Assembly: GCF_000378425.1 (NCBI RefSeq)
Contig: NZ_KB899815.1
Span: 63,002-127,001, forward strand
Direction: 5' to 3'
Source: Cohnella laeviribosi DSM 21336
Lineage (GTDB): Bacteria; Bacillota; Bacilli; Paenibacillales; Paenibacillaceae
DNA: 64,000 bases
This document shows, piece by piece, positions 8,546 through 16,897 of this stretch (position 1 is the first letter of the stretch; each line of letters opens with the position of its first letter). The notes below the pieces were generated by a model, which saw only the letters and a program-made list of their open reading frames with translations, had not been told where the DNA came from and searched no databases. Both the position numbers and the translations under genes were made by a program.

Positions 8546-9244
8546 TTAAGGCTCCACCAGGCCCCGTTCGTACGCATACCGGGTCAACTGGACCCGGTTG
8601 TCCAAATGCAGCTTCTGCAAAATGTTTTTGAGATGGTTTTTGACGGTGTGCTCGGAAAGGCCCAAAGCGGCGGCGATATCCCGGTTCGTCCGGCCCCGCG
8701 CAACCTCCTGCAAAATCTCCTTTTCCCGCGGCGTCAAGCCCTCGCGGATGACGCCGTCGCCGTCGTCCTCGGCCCCCGCGGCGCGCCTGCGCGGCGGGTT
8801 CGCCGCAGCTTGCGGCTTCCCGGCGAACTCGCGCAAAATCGACAGCGCCAGATCGGGATTGAGCGGCGCTTCGTCAAGAGCGACCGCGCGCAAATATTCG
8901 CGCCAGGCCGAGGGCTCCAAATTTTTGAGCAGGTAGCCTTGCGCGCCTTTTTTCAGCGCTTCGAACAGATGAGCCGGCTCGTCGGAGACGGTCACGATGA
9001 CGATCTTGACGTCGGGGTAAGCGCTCTTGATCGCTTTCGCCGCCGCCAGACCGCCCATTCCCGGCATGGAAATGTCCATCAGCACAAGCTCCGGCGTCGT
9101 GGCGTCCATCAGCGAGAGCGCCTCTTCTCCGCTCGCCGCTTCCCCGACGACGATAAAATCGGAATCGGCCGACACGATTTCGCGCATGCCTTGCCGCGCA
9201 TGCGGGTGGTCATCGACGAGCAGCACACGGAACGGCTGGTTCAT
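8546..9244 (-). CDS. NarL/LuxR-type response regulator
   Basis: Protein of 232 residues. The receiver domain (about 1-125) has the acidic pair Asp11-Asp12 and the phosphorylatable Asp57 in LVLMDISMP. A linker rich in Ala and Arg follows, then a LuxR-type HTH (about 165-230, LTPREKEIL and HTVKNHLKNIL). The start overlaps the kinase stop by 4 bp (ATGA), so the pair is translationally coupled. Its place between CopC-CopD and YcnI suggests control of copper genes, but the signal is not shown by the sequence. Confidence 0.92.
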   Translation of the reverse strand: MNQPFRVLLVDDHPHARQGMREIVSADSDFIVVGEAASGEEALSLMDATTPELVLMDISMPGMGGLAAAKAIKSAYPDVKIVIVTVSDEPAHLFEALKKGAQGYLLKNLEPSAWREYLRAVALDEAPLNPDLALSILREFAGKPQAAANPPRRRAAGAEDDGDGVIREGLTPREKEILQEVARGRTNRDIAAALGLSEHTVKNHLKNILQKLHLDNRVQLTRYAYERGLVEP

Positions 9245-10083
9245 CGTTTTTTTGTCCCCTCCTTGCTGAGCTCGAAGACGGTGCGGTCTCCCCGGCGCTC
9301 CGCCTTAAACGTCCAGCCCATCTTGCGGGCGCGTTCCCGCACCATGCGCAGGCCGAAGCGTCCCGGCGCCTGCAGCGGATCGCCGGCAAACCCGACACCG
9401 TCATCCTCGACCCGGCAGCGAAAGCCTCCCCCTTCGATCGTCTCTCCGATCACCGTCACGCGCTGCGCCTTCGCGTGCTTGCGGACGTTGATCAGCGCCT
9501 CCCGCAGACAGGCGTGCAGCTCGACTTTTTCCTTGCCGGACAAGCTGCCGTCGGGTATGCTCCAACGAAACTCCGCCTCGGCGTCGAGAATGCCGGCCGT
9601 CTCCCCGAGAAGCTCCCGCAGCGGAAGCACCCACGCGGCATCTTCTGCCGAGGGCGGCATCCGCAAATTGGCGATCGCCTGCCGCACATCCTCATGCACG
9701 GCGCGAACCGTCTCGCGCAGCTGTCCGGCCAGTTCGCGAACCGGCTCCCGGTCGGCGACCCGGTCCAGCTGATCCAGCTTGACCGCCAGCAGAAACAGCG
9801 ACTGCGCGATGCCGTCGTGCAGCTGTCCCGCAAGCTGCTCCCGCTCCTGCAGCGCCGCCTTCATGGCCTTTTCGCGGTTCAGCTCGCTTTGCGATTGCTC
9901 GAGCCGGTGAAACAATCCGCGCACAAGCGTAAGCGTGACGGCGAGCACGATAAACGGAGCCAGCAGATTGCCGAGCTCCATCGACAGGTACGGCAGCAAA
10001 AACGCGTGGCGCACATATTCCCACAGCCCGATCGTCAGCGTGGGGATCCACAAGATGAGCCATTTGATCCGCTTGTCGCGCAT
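9241..10083 (-). CDS. Histidine kinase, HisKA_3/NarX-like type
   Basis: Protein of 280 residues with two N-terminal transmembrane helices (about 8-25 and 38-58) and almost no outside loop, so it probably senses within or near the membrane. The H-box QLHDGIAQS puts the phosphorylated histidine at His89. The ATPase domain has the G1 motif EDDGVGF and FGLRMVRERA. A strong AAGGAGG site precedes the ATG. It is 48 bp behind the CopC-CopD fusion gene and coupled to the response regulator, which suggests it reports on copper or on the state of that membrane protein. Confidence 0.9.
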   Translation of the reverse strand: MRDKRIKWLILWIPTLTIGLWEYVRHAFLLPYLSMELGNLLAPFIVLAVTLTLVRGLFHRLEQSQSELNREKAMKAALQEREQLAGQLHDGIAQSLFLLAVKLDQLDRVADREPVRELAGQLRETVRAVHEDVRQAIANLRMPPSAEDAAWVLPLRELLGETAGILDAEAEFRWSIPDGSLSGKEKVELHACLREALINVRKHAKAQRVTVIGETIEGGGFRCRVEDDGVGFAGDPLQAPGRFGLRMVRERARKMGWTFKAERRGDRTVFELSKEGTKKR

Positions 10084-10131
10084 GCCGTTCTCCTCCTTCC
10101 CGCCTGCTGCCCGCCCCGGCCTGTCACCGGA

Positions 10132-11796
10132 TCAATAGATCCGGAACGCCGTTTCCCGCACATGCTCGTTGTTTTTCGAATCCGTCACGCGCACCTCGGC
10201 CTTCCACCGGCCGGCGAAGGGCAAATACGTTCCTTGGGCCCGGTAAGCCGCTTTCGCAAAGCCGGCGAAGTCGTCGAGTTCCTGATCCTCGTACGCTTTA
10301 AGCGGAACGTCGATCGTCCCGACCTCCCCTTTTCCTTCGGGATGAAGGCGGAGCAGCACCTGCTTCGGCTTGCCGAGCGCTTCGGGCAGCCATACTTTGA
10401 CCGTAAACGCGTTGTCGCCCGGCGCATTCGGCGTAATCCGCAGCGTCAAGTGCATGTCCGTTCCCATCTCGTGATAATGCAAAGGAGTGTTGGCGGGAAG
10501 CGGATTCTGATACGTCAAAATGCCGACGCACAGCACGATGGCTCCGAGCAGCCCCACATCGGCCTTCAGCACCGCCTGCTGCGGCAACTCTCCCTTGCGC
10601 AGCCTCAGCCGGATCAACAAGGCGGCGGCGACGACAAGCAAAGACAACGACGTTTTGGCGATCAGCCATTTTCCCCAGGACGTATACAGCAAATAGGTCA
10701 AGGACGGCAAATACTGCAAAACGCTGAGCACACCCGTGACCCACAGCGCAATAAACGAGTACAGCGCCCACCTGGAAAAAAGCAGCGCGAATCTGCCCGC
10801 CTCGGTCCGTTCCTTGCGCCACACAAGCAGAAGCAACAGCACCCCCCCGCCCCACAGGGCGGCGCCGGCCAGGTGAACAAAGTCAAGCCCCACCGTATAG
10901 GTTACCGGAGAAAAAGCCGCCGCATGCCCGCTCCACGCCTCCGCGAACAGCGCGGCCGCCGCCCAGACCAGGCGGGCGTAAACGCCGATCGAAGCCAGCA
11001 GCGGAGCCGCCATCGCCAGCAGCAGCTCGGCCGCGTAAAGCCTGCCGATCGTCGTTTGCGTCAAAATCCGCCCCCACTCCGACACCGGCTCCCCTTCCGT
11101 TAAAGCGTTAAGGTGGAGAACGACAAAAACGAGCGCCGCGCACAGCGCATACTTGCCCATGAACGCGAGCGCCCTCTCGCGCGCCTCCCTTACGGCCGGC
11201 TCGGCACGGCGCTGCAGGCTCCATACCGCCAGTCCGGCCGTTGCGATCAGCCCCGCGTAATACGCGATCCGGGAGGCATACAGAAGGAACGACTCGACGG
11301 TCAGCCCGCTGCCGCTTGCGCCGTGCCCTTCGTGTCCGACCTGCGCATGCGGGTCAAGACGTGCCGAAGTCGTCTGCTGCGGAGGATTGCCGACCGTAAA
11401 CACATAAGCGCCGGAAACCGGATGGCCGTCGGCGGAAATGACGCTGTATGTAACCGTATAGTGGCCTTCGCCGAGCTTGGGCAACGTCAGCCTCAATCCC
11501 TTGCCCTTCTCGATCCGCTCCGGCCGCGCGTCGGTCACCGAACGGGACGAACCGTCCAGCACGCGCAAATCGTACTGCGCCGAGTCCAGCCGCTCATTGA
11601 AGAGGATCTCGACATAGCCGGGACTTTCCCTCAGCTTGTCGTCCTGGCCCGGAGTCGCCTTCGCCAGCGAGGCGTGGGCGGAAGCCGGCTCAACCGCAAA
11701 ACCGCAAACCAGCGCGAAGACGAGAATCGAAACGGCCAAACACCGGCCCAACAAAGAAGCTGCAAACAAACGCGAATGTAACGCAGACCGCGACAC
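10132..11796 (-). CDS. CopC-CopD fusion copper protein (YcnJ type), copy 1
   Basis: Protein of 554 residues. The signal peptide ends PASA, leaving His41 at the start of the CopC domain (about 41-140). SADGHPVSGAYVF carries the Asp and His of the Cu(II) site. A CopD membrane domain with about eight helices follows, then a soluble C-terminal domain of about 130 residues (YtkA-like in position). CopC-CopD fusions such as Bacillus YcnJ are linked to copper import. The GTG start at 11796 is chosen because AAGGAGGG lies 11 nt upstream and the signal peptide begins just after it; an upstream ATG at 12114 would add a charged, non-conserved 106-residue lead. A paralogue is at 21092-22714. Confidence 0.88.
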   Translation of the reverse strand: MSRSALHSRLFAASLLGRCLAVSILVFALVCGFAVEPASAHASLAKATPGQDDKLRESPGYVEILFNERLDSAQYDLRVLDGSSRSVTDARPERIEKGKGLRLTLPKLGEGHYTVTYSVISADGHPVSGAYVFTVGNPPQQTTSARLDPHAQVGHEGHGASGSGLTVESFLLYASRIAYYAGLIATAGLAVWSLQRRAEPAVREARERALAFMGKYALCAALVFVVLHLNALTEGEPVSEWGRILTQTTIGRLYAAELLLAMAAPLLASIGVYARLVWAAAALFAEAWSGHAAAFSPVTYTVGLDFVHLAGAALWGGGVLLLLLVWRKERTEAGRFALLFSRWALYSFIALWVTGVLSVLQYLPSLTYLLYTSWGKWLIAKTSLSLLVVAAALLIRLRLRKGELPQQAVLKADVGLLGAIVLCVGILTYQNPLPANTPLHYHEMGTDMHLTLRITPNAPGDNAFTVKVWLPEALGKPKQVLLRLHPEGKGEVGTIDVPLKAYEDQELDDFAGFAKAAYRAQGTYLPFAGRWKAEVRVTDSKNNEHVRETAFRIY

Positions 11797-11998
11797 GAAC
11801 CGTAATCCCTCCTTAAGGAGATATGCCTCATTCCGTACCGTCAAGGCACTTCCATCGTACCCGAACCGTTCTCTCCGTTCAACCTTCCCTCCGGCAGCGG
11901 TTTCGCGCAGGCGGACGGACCCATGACCCGACAAAGCGGCCTTGACAGCGGGCGGAAGCCGCGAACGCTCCGGGCCCGCCGCCGTGCGCTCACGCTCC

Positions 11999-12460
11999 CT
12001 AATCGCGGCGCCTGCGGCGGCAAACGTCCGGCCAAAAGTCGGCCGAAGCGAACCTAAGCCCGCGCGAATCCGCCCATACGTATGCCCATCCCGACACTTC
12101 CGGCCGTTCGGCATCGGACACCCAGACCCGCTCGTAATCGTTGGGCTCCTCGATGCCGTGGAACTCCTCGTACGCGTCGAGTTCGGCCAAAGCTTCCCTT
12201 CGGATCTCGTACCACAATCCCTTCACGTTCCCTTTTTCCTTCGTTTCCCCCAGCAACAAAGCGGGGTACGCCCCGGCATCGACCAAGCGTCCCCGCACCC
12301 GGCCCGGTACCGGCGCGGTAAGCAAATAAGGCTCGATCAGCTTGAAGCCCTCAAAATCCGGCAGCAGCGTTCCGTAGACAAACAGCCGGACAGAAGATCC
12401 GCGCGTTCCCAGTGTTTCCGGCCGTTTCATCGCCGACACCTTCCTTTTCAAGCGTAACAT
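11999..12460 (-). CDS. Gamma-glutamylcyclotransferase-like protein (AIG2/GGCT fold)
   Basis: Protein of 153 residues, typical for the family. VYGTLL near residue 29 is the substrate-loop motif, and LDAYEEFHGIE carries the conserved acidic residue used in catalysis. Members cyclise gamma-glutamyl compounds to 5-oxoproline, or act on related amines. A strong AAAGGAGG site 9 nt before the ATG at 12460 supports this start, though an inner ATG at 12430 also has a site. The very Arg-rich C-terminus is unusual. It is transcribed toward CopC-CopD with about 200 bp between, with no evident functional link. Confidence 0.8.
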   Translation of the reverse strand: MLRLKRKVSAMKRPETLGTRGSSVRLFVYGTLLPDFEGFKLIEPYLLTAPVPGRVRGRLVDAGAYPALLLGETKEKGNVKGLWYEIRREALAELDAYEEFHGIEEPNDYERVWVSDAERPEVSGWAYVWADSRGLRFASADFWPDVCRRRRRD

Positions 12461-12632
12461 CGCCCAACGCCTCCTTTGCGCTCCTCATGCGCCACACCGC
12501 GCGCCGGGAGCTGCGAGCGGGGCGAATTCCTCAGCGGGTTCGCCGGCCAAAGCGCAGCCGTTTGCCAAACAACCCTTGCAGCGGATACAATTTTACCATC
12601 GCAACGAATTCGACCGGAAAAGGATGAGGCTT

Positions 12633-12953
12633 GTGAAAAGCTACGATTTGGCGTCGCTGTCCGTCACCCATTCGGCCGGAAGCTGGAAGCTGCCGTTTGC
12701 GCGCGCGAAGCTCACGGTCGTTCAGGAGTACGGCACTTTTTTGTGGTATATCGATGTGGAAGGCGTGACCGACGAGCGGCTTCTGTCGTTTTTCGCCGGA
12801 ACGGAGGAGATCGATGTCATCGTCGAAGCGACGACGATCGGCGGGAGGCGCTTGCAAGGGGACGCCTATTTTCATCCCAACCCCCGGCACAAGGCGGCGG
12901 CCATACGCGGACAGGGCGAGCTGCAGGGCTACAGTCCGAACGCGGACCGCTAG
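12633..12953 (+). CDS. Small conserved-looking protein of unknown function
   Basis: About 106 residues from the GTG at 12633, preceded by AGGATGAGG; an ATG three codons earlier at 12624 is the alternative. Reading-frame codon use (GC-rich third positions) supports a real gene. It has alternating hydrophobic and charged residues with no signal peptide or membrane segment, and a conserved-looking core (TVVQEYGTFLWYIDVEG). I recognise no domain. It stands alone, divergent from the gene before it and facing the aldolase-like gene. Confidence 0.55.
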   Translation: MKSYDLASLSVTHSAGSWKLPFARAKLTVVQEYGTFLWYIDVEGVTDERLLSFFAGTEEIDVIVEATTIGGRRLQGDAYFHPNPRHKAAAIRGQGELQGYSPNADR

Positions 12954-13057
12954 GCGCCGGCGGCGGACTGGCCGCGGCGGATTTCCCCGTTCTTCCGTTC
13001 CCGGCCGCTTTCGCCTTCCACCGGCATTTGCGGGAAGGCGGGACGCAAAACGAAACG

Positions 13058-13082
13058 AACGGCTCCCCGTCGGAGAGCCGTT
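13058..13082 (-). terminator. Hairpin terminator after aldolase-like gene
   Basis: 8-bp stem AACGGCTC/GAGCCGTT with a 9-nt loop, followed on the minus strand by the T-rich TCGTTTCGTTTTG. It lies 17 bp beyond the stop of the 13100-14065 gene. The T tract is interrupted, so termination may be partial. Confidence 0.6.
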
Positions 13083-13099
13083 GCCGCTAAGCTGCCGGA

Positions 13100-14065
13100 T
13101 TACTTGGAGTACACTTCCGGAGTCGTCATTTTGTCGTAGAAATTCACGTACTCGTCGCGCTGGGGCGATGCGCGCCACGCCATGGCCGAACGGGGATGTT
13201 CGTCGAGCGCGCCGGTCACCATGTACGGAATGAGATATCCCCACTCTTCCTTCTCGCGAAGCTTCACCATATGGCGTTCGATCATGCCGAGCACAGGCCG
13301 GAGATTGTACTCCGGTTTGGTCAGCTTGGCAAGCAGCAGCTCGGTCGGACAGTTGCCGGCCGCGCGGCCCATGCCGTAAACGGAAGCGTCGAGCAGCTCC
13401 ACGCCCATCTCCGCCGCCACCAGCGTGTTGGCGAACGCGAGCTGCATATTGTTGTGCGTATGCACGCCGAGGCGCTTGTGCTTCAGGTTGCGGCGGAATT
13501 TTTCCACCAGGTATCGGATGTCGTCCGGGTCCAGGCTGCCGTAGGAATCGACGATGTAGACGACATCGATCGGGCTGTCGGCGATCATCGCGAGCGATTC
13601 GGTCAGCTCGTTGTCCATGACGTTCGAAAGCGCCATAATATTGATCGTCGTCTCGTAGCCGCGTTGATGGAACAAGGTGGCTAGCTCGATCGCCTTCGCC
13701 GTATCGCGCGCGTAGCAGGCGACGCGAATCAGGTCGAGCAGCGACTCGCTGCGGGGCAGCACGTCGTTTTCGTCGACGCGGCCGACATCGACCAGGGCGG
13801 ACAGCTTCGTTTTTCCTTTTTGCGGAATCACCTTGCGCAGGAAATCGTCGTCGAGAAAACGCCACGGTCCCGCGTTCTCCGCCCCTTTAAGCAGCTTCGG
13901 GGAATTTTTGTAGCCGATCTCCATGTATTCGACGCCGGCTTCATTCAGCGACTGATACAGATCCTGCACGAATTCGATGCTGAAATCCCAATTGTTGACC
14001 AGTCCGCCGTCGCGAACGGTGCAGTCAACGATCCGGCAATGGCCCGTTTTGCTGTGTGCGCTCAT
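13100..14065 (-). CDS. Aldolase catalytic domain protein (DRE-TIM metallolyase superfamily)
   Basis: Protein of 321 residues. DCTVRDGGLVNNW near the N-terminus is the superfamily DxxxRDG signature with the metal-binding Asp. GVHTHNNMQLA provides the His-x-Asn metal ligands, and GMGRAAGNCPTE is the conserved late motif. Relatives include 4-hydroxy-2-oxovalerate aldolase, HMG-CoA lyase and isopropylmalate synthase. The short length and lack of a partner dehydrogenase leave the substrate open. It appears monocistronic, with a hairpin terminator behind it and the repeat region in front. Confidence 0.75.
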   Translation of the reverse strand: MSAHSKTGHCRIVDCTVRDGGLVNNWDFSIEFVQDLYQSLNEAGVEYMEIGYKNSPKLLKGAENAGPWRFLDDDFLRKVIPQKGKTKLSALVDVGRVDENDVLPRSESLLDLIRVACYARDTAKAIELATLFHQRGYETTINIMALSNVMDNELTESLAMIADSPIDVVYIVDSYGSLDPDDIRYLVEKFRRNLKHKRLGVHTHNNMQLAFANTLVAAEMGVELLDASVYGMGRAAGNCPTELLLAKLTKPEYNLRPVLGMIERHMVKLREKEEWGYLIPYMVTGALDEHPRSAMAWRASPQRDEYVNFYDKMTTPEVYSK

Positions 14066-14264
14066 GATTCCTTATTCTCCTTTGATATAAGTAGAAATCT
14101 TCCTCAAGTAGAAATCCTGGATCTGACAGGAACTTGCTACATAGTTTATAACGAAATCCGCTCGATTAACAAGAGGCAATGCCGCGACGCTGTGCCGCAC
14201 GGACAGCCGCCTGCCGCCCGCAAGCGGGAAAAACGCGAGACAGCCCCAATCCCGCACGCCCGGC

Positions 14265-14496
14265 CCGGCGGGTTGTGCGCCGAATTTAATTGCCGCTATG
14301 ACACTTAAATCGGGGGAACGCGCAAAATCGGGTTTTGCAGTTGCCTTTATAGCAACTGCATCGCCGCCCGACCGCTCCGGCGGGTTGTGCGCCAAATATA
14401 ATTGCCGATATGGCACTTAAATCACGGGAACGTGCGAAATCGGACTTTGCAGTTGCCTTTATAGCAACTGCATTCCCGCCTGATCGCTCCGGCGGG
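14265..14496. repeat. 112-bp tandem repeat with internal hairpin
   Basis: Two diverged copies (14265-14376 and 14377-14488) with a third start CCGGCGGG at 14489-14496. Each copy contains a perfect inverted repeat, TGCAGTTGC and GCAACTGCA around a 7-nt loop (14336-14360 and 14448-14472). The same hairpin arms recur at 38983-39005. The minus strand is open through the repeats, but without ribosome sites or start context. The rest of 14066-14697 holds no gene that I can support. Confidence 0.85.
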
Positions 14497-14697
14497 CCCG
14501 ATACAAAAAGATAAACCTCCATCTCCACTTTCTACAGTGGTTTTTGGAGGTTCAAACATTCGCCGGTTTGTTCTTGCGCCGGCCTTGCAGAGCTTATCCG
14601 TTGAGACAGTCCCGTTGCGACCGTTTCGTTTGCCCCGGGCAGCGGGAATCGGACGCTTCGGAACGGCGGTCGTCCCGGAACCGCCCCCGCTATGCGC

Positions 14698-15249
14698 TCA
14701 AGTTCCGGACTTGCTGGCCAGCCACTCGGCTTCCTGAAGCAACTGGCTGACGGATTGGTCCAGCCGGCTTGCCGCTTCTTCCGCAATATCGGCTCCGCCC
14801 TGGTCGTTCCACGTCACCTGGGTATCGAGCACGAACACGCCGGTCAGAATGTTGCGCGCGCCAAGCACCGAAAACACCGGCTTCATCGCGAAGTCGATCG
14901 ACAGCAGATGCGCGATCGTGCCGCCGACGGCGATCGGGAGAACGACCTTGTTTTCCAGCCCCTTTTGCGGCAGCAGATCGAGATAAGCTTTCAAAATGCC
15001 GGTAAACGAGGCTTTGTACACCGGCGTCGCGACGATCACCGCATCGGCTTCCGCGACCTTTTGGTTGGCGGAAACGATCGCTTCGCTGTCAAATTTAGCG
15101 TGCAGCAAATCTTCGGCGGGCAGATCGCGCACATGCACGACCGAAAGCGAGTTCCCCGACGCTTCGATTTGCTTTCCGATGCGGTCCACGATTGCATGAA
15201 GTCTCGACTTTTGGGAAGGGCTGCCGACAATAACGACGATTTTGGCCAC
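14698..15249 (-). CDS. NADPH-dependent FMN reductase, SsuE/MsuE type
   Basis: Protein of 183 residues with a flavodoxin-like fold. GSPSQKSR near residue 9 is the FMN phosphate loop, and TPVYKASFTGILKAYLDLLP is a signature segment of SsuE-type reductases. These enzymes supply reduced FMN to two-component monooxygenases. No monooxygenase is adjacent, but HpaB-fold proteins lie 7-11 kb away on the same strand, so this could be their reductase. It appears to be a single gene. Its upstream 468 bp region contains repeated TAAACTAAA-type motifs shared with the LacI gene. Confidence 0.85.
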   Translation of the reverse strand: MAKIVVIVGSPSQKSRLHAIVDRIGKQIEASGNSLSVVHVRDLPAEDLLHAKFDSEAIVSANQKVAEADAVIVATPVYKASFTGILKAYLDLLPQKGLENKVVLPIAVGGTIAHLLSIDFAMKPVFSVLGARNILTGVFVLDTQVTWNDQGGADIAEEAASRLDQSVSQLLQEAEWLASKSGT

Positions 15250-15478
15250 TATCGATCACGATCCTTTTCTTGATAAACTCGTATTTCCGATATAATCGCT
15301 AGGATTACACAAAATTATAGCGTCCCGTTTGCAAAACGACAAGCTCAAGTTACCACGATCCCATCCCGATTGCAATTGCCGTTCCGCGCGGCCGGCTTCG
15401 TCCCGCCTTCCCGCCGCGGTTGCGCGAAACGACGCCGCGGGTTTCCCTTTTGCCGCCTTTTGAAATCGAAAAATCGAA

Positions 15479-15671
15479 TAAACTAAACAAGCCAAACCAA
15501 TTCGTTTCAATCTAAATATAGTGCATAACACCCAGCTTTGTTCCGATCTTTTGGCTGGATTTTGTCCTTCATTCCTCGTTTTTTAGTTGTATTTACTAAA
15601 ATTATTCGACCATCTTTAAATTTATTTAGTTTATTTGATTGCGAAAATGAGAATGTTGATAGTAAACTAAA
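15479..15671. promoter_or_regulatory. Repeated TAAACTAAA motifs between ssuE-like and LacI genes
   Basis: This AT-rich intergenic stretch (15250-15717 has no gene) holds TAAACTAAA at 15479-15487 and 15663-15671, its inverse TTTAGTTTA at 15625-15633, and a separate inverted repeat TTTTAGT-7-ACTAAAA at 15581-15601. Such clustering suggests operators for the adjacent LacI-family regulator. The motif is seen; the binding is inferred. Confidence 0.45.
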
Positions 15672-15717
15672 CGTATTCCAAGCTCTTATGATTTCGGAAT
15701 CGATCGGAGAATAAATT

Positions 15718-16797
15718 ATGAAAATGGAAGATATCGCTAGGTTGGCCCAGGTTTCCAAATCGGCCGTCTCCCTTGCCCTGAGCGGAAAGCCCGGAATCGG
15801 GAACGAGACGAGAGAGCGCATCTTGCGCATTGCCCGGGAAATGGGCTATTCGGTCAAGCCGCGCGCTTCTTCCGCAACGGAAAAGTCCGCAAAATCGCTC
15901 GTATTTCTTGTCGTCACCAACTTGGGGTTCGTTGCCGAAGCGTATTATCAGCAGCCCTTTTTCCGGGAACTGATTCACTTTATCGAAGAGCGCTGCCGCT
16001 CCAAAGGCTATTCGCTCATTTTCTCGACCGTGAACATGGAGTTTTTCGAAAGGGACGTGCGCGCCGTAGCAGAGGACCATCGCGGCAGCGGAGTCATCTT
16101 GCTCGGCACCAACCTAAGCCGCGATCACATCGCCGAGATCGCGGCGCAGCTGCCGCAACTTGTCGTGCTGGATACGTGCTTCGATACGCTGCCGGTGCAT
16201 TTTATCGGCATCAACAACGCGATGGGCGCTTATCAGGCCGGTTCGCATCTGTGCGACATCGGACACCGGGATATCGGCTATGTCGCTTCCAACGTGCGGA
16301 TTCATAACTTTGAGGAACGCAGGCTGGGCTTTCAAACCGCTCTGCGGGAACGAAACCTGGAGATCGCCCCGAGCCGGACGTTTTCCGTCGAACCGACCAT
16401 CCTCTCGTCGCAGGATTCGATGCGCCGGCAGCTTGAGGCTTGCCTCAGGACGGAAGGAGGACTGCCGACCGCGCTCTTCTGCGAGTGCGATTATATTGCG
16501 ATCAGTGCCATGAAGACTTTGTCCGAGCTGGGCTACCGGGTGCCCGAAGACATCTCGGTGATCGGGTTCGACAACATTACGGAATCCGTCATCGTCTCGC
16601 CGGAGCTGACGACGATCCATGTCGAAAAGGAGAAAATGGCCCAGCTCGCCGTGGACCTCCTGACGGAACCGGACGACCGCAGCAGCGGCGCCCGCATCAA
16701 AATCCGCGTCGACACCCGTTTCGTCGAGCGGCATTCCACCGGCGCGCCGGGGGTGTCTGCCGCCGAAGCGGACGCGGGTTCCCTTGAGAAGAAATAG
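15718..16797 (+). CDS. LacI-family transcriptional regulator
   Basis: Protein of 359 residues. The N-terminal HTH (MEDIARLAQVSKSAVSLAL) and hinge helix (about 1-55) are followed by a periplasmic-binding-protein-like effector domain ending with DISVIGFDN and LTTIHVEK. GGAGAATAAATT precedes the ATG. No sugar genes are directly behind it; it is convergent with the operon ending at 16898 and divergent from the SsuE-like gene, so its targets may be itself and that gene. The effector is unknown. Confidence 0.9.
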   Translation: MKMEDIARLAQVSKSAVSLALSGKPGIGNETRERILRIAREMGYSVKPRASSATEKSAKSLVFLVVTNLGFVAEAYYQQPFFRELIHFIEERCRSKGYSLIFSTVNMEFFERDVRAVAEDHRGSGVILLGTNLSRDHIAEIAAQLPQLVVLDTCFDTLPVHFIGINNAMGAYQAGSHLCDIGHRDIGYVASNVRIHNFEERRLGFQTALRERNLEIAPSRTFSVEPTILSSQDSMRRQLEACLRTEGGLPTALFCECDYIAISAMKTLSELGYRVPEDISVIGFDNITESVIVSPELTTIHVEKEKMAQLAVDLLTEPDDRSSGARIKIRVDTRFVERHSTGAPGVSAAEADAGSLEKK

Positions 16798-16848
16798 GAG
16801 GTATAAAGAATTTTTCGCCTTATCGGCTTCGGTATGGTTCCGCTAAAA

Positions 16849-16891
16849 CGGGCCGTTCCGCTCAGGCGTCGCTTGCCTGCGGAACGGCCCG
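16849..16891 (-). terminator. Strong hairpin at end of the SsuABC-HpaB-Cop operon
   Basis: 13-bp perfect stem (16849-16861 with 16879-16891); the 17-nt loop can form a further AGGC/GCCT pairing. It lies 7 bp past the stop of the last operon gene and ends in a short T stretch (CGTTTTAGC) on the minus strand. It also lies downstream of the convergent LacI gene and may serve both directions. Confidence 0.75.
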
Positions 16892-16897
16892 CTTGCG

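Noticed and set aside
13100-14065. Homocitrate or isopropylmalate synthase
   Set aside because: Too short and lacks the C-terminal regulatory domain; only the aldolase-type barrel is present.
14072-14528. Two overlapping small minus-strand frames across the tandem repeat
   Set aside because: Their similarity to each other comes from the 112-bp DNA repeat; no start context or codon signature of a gene.
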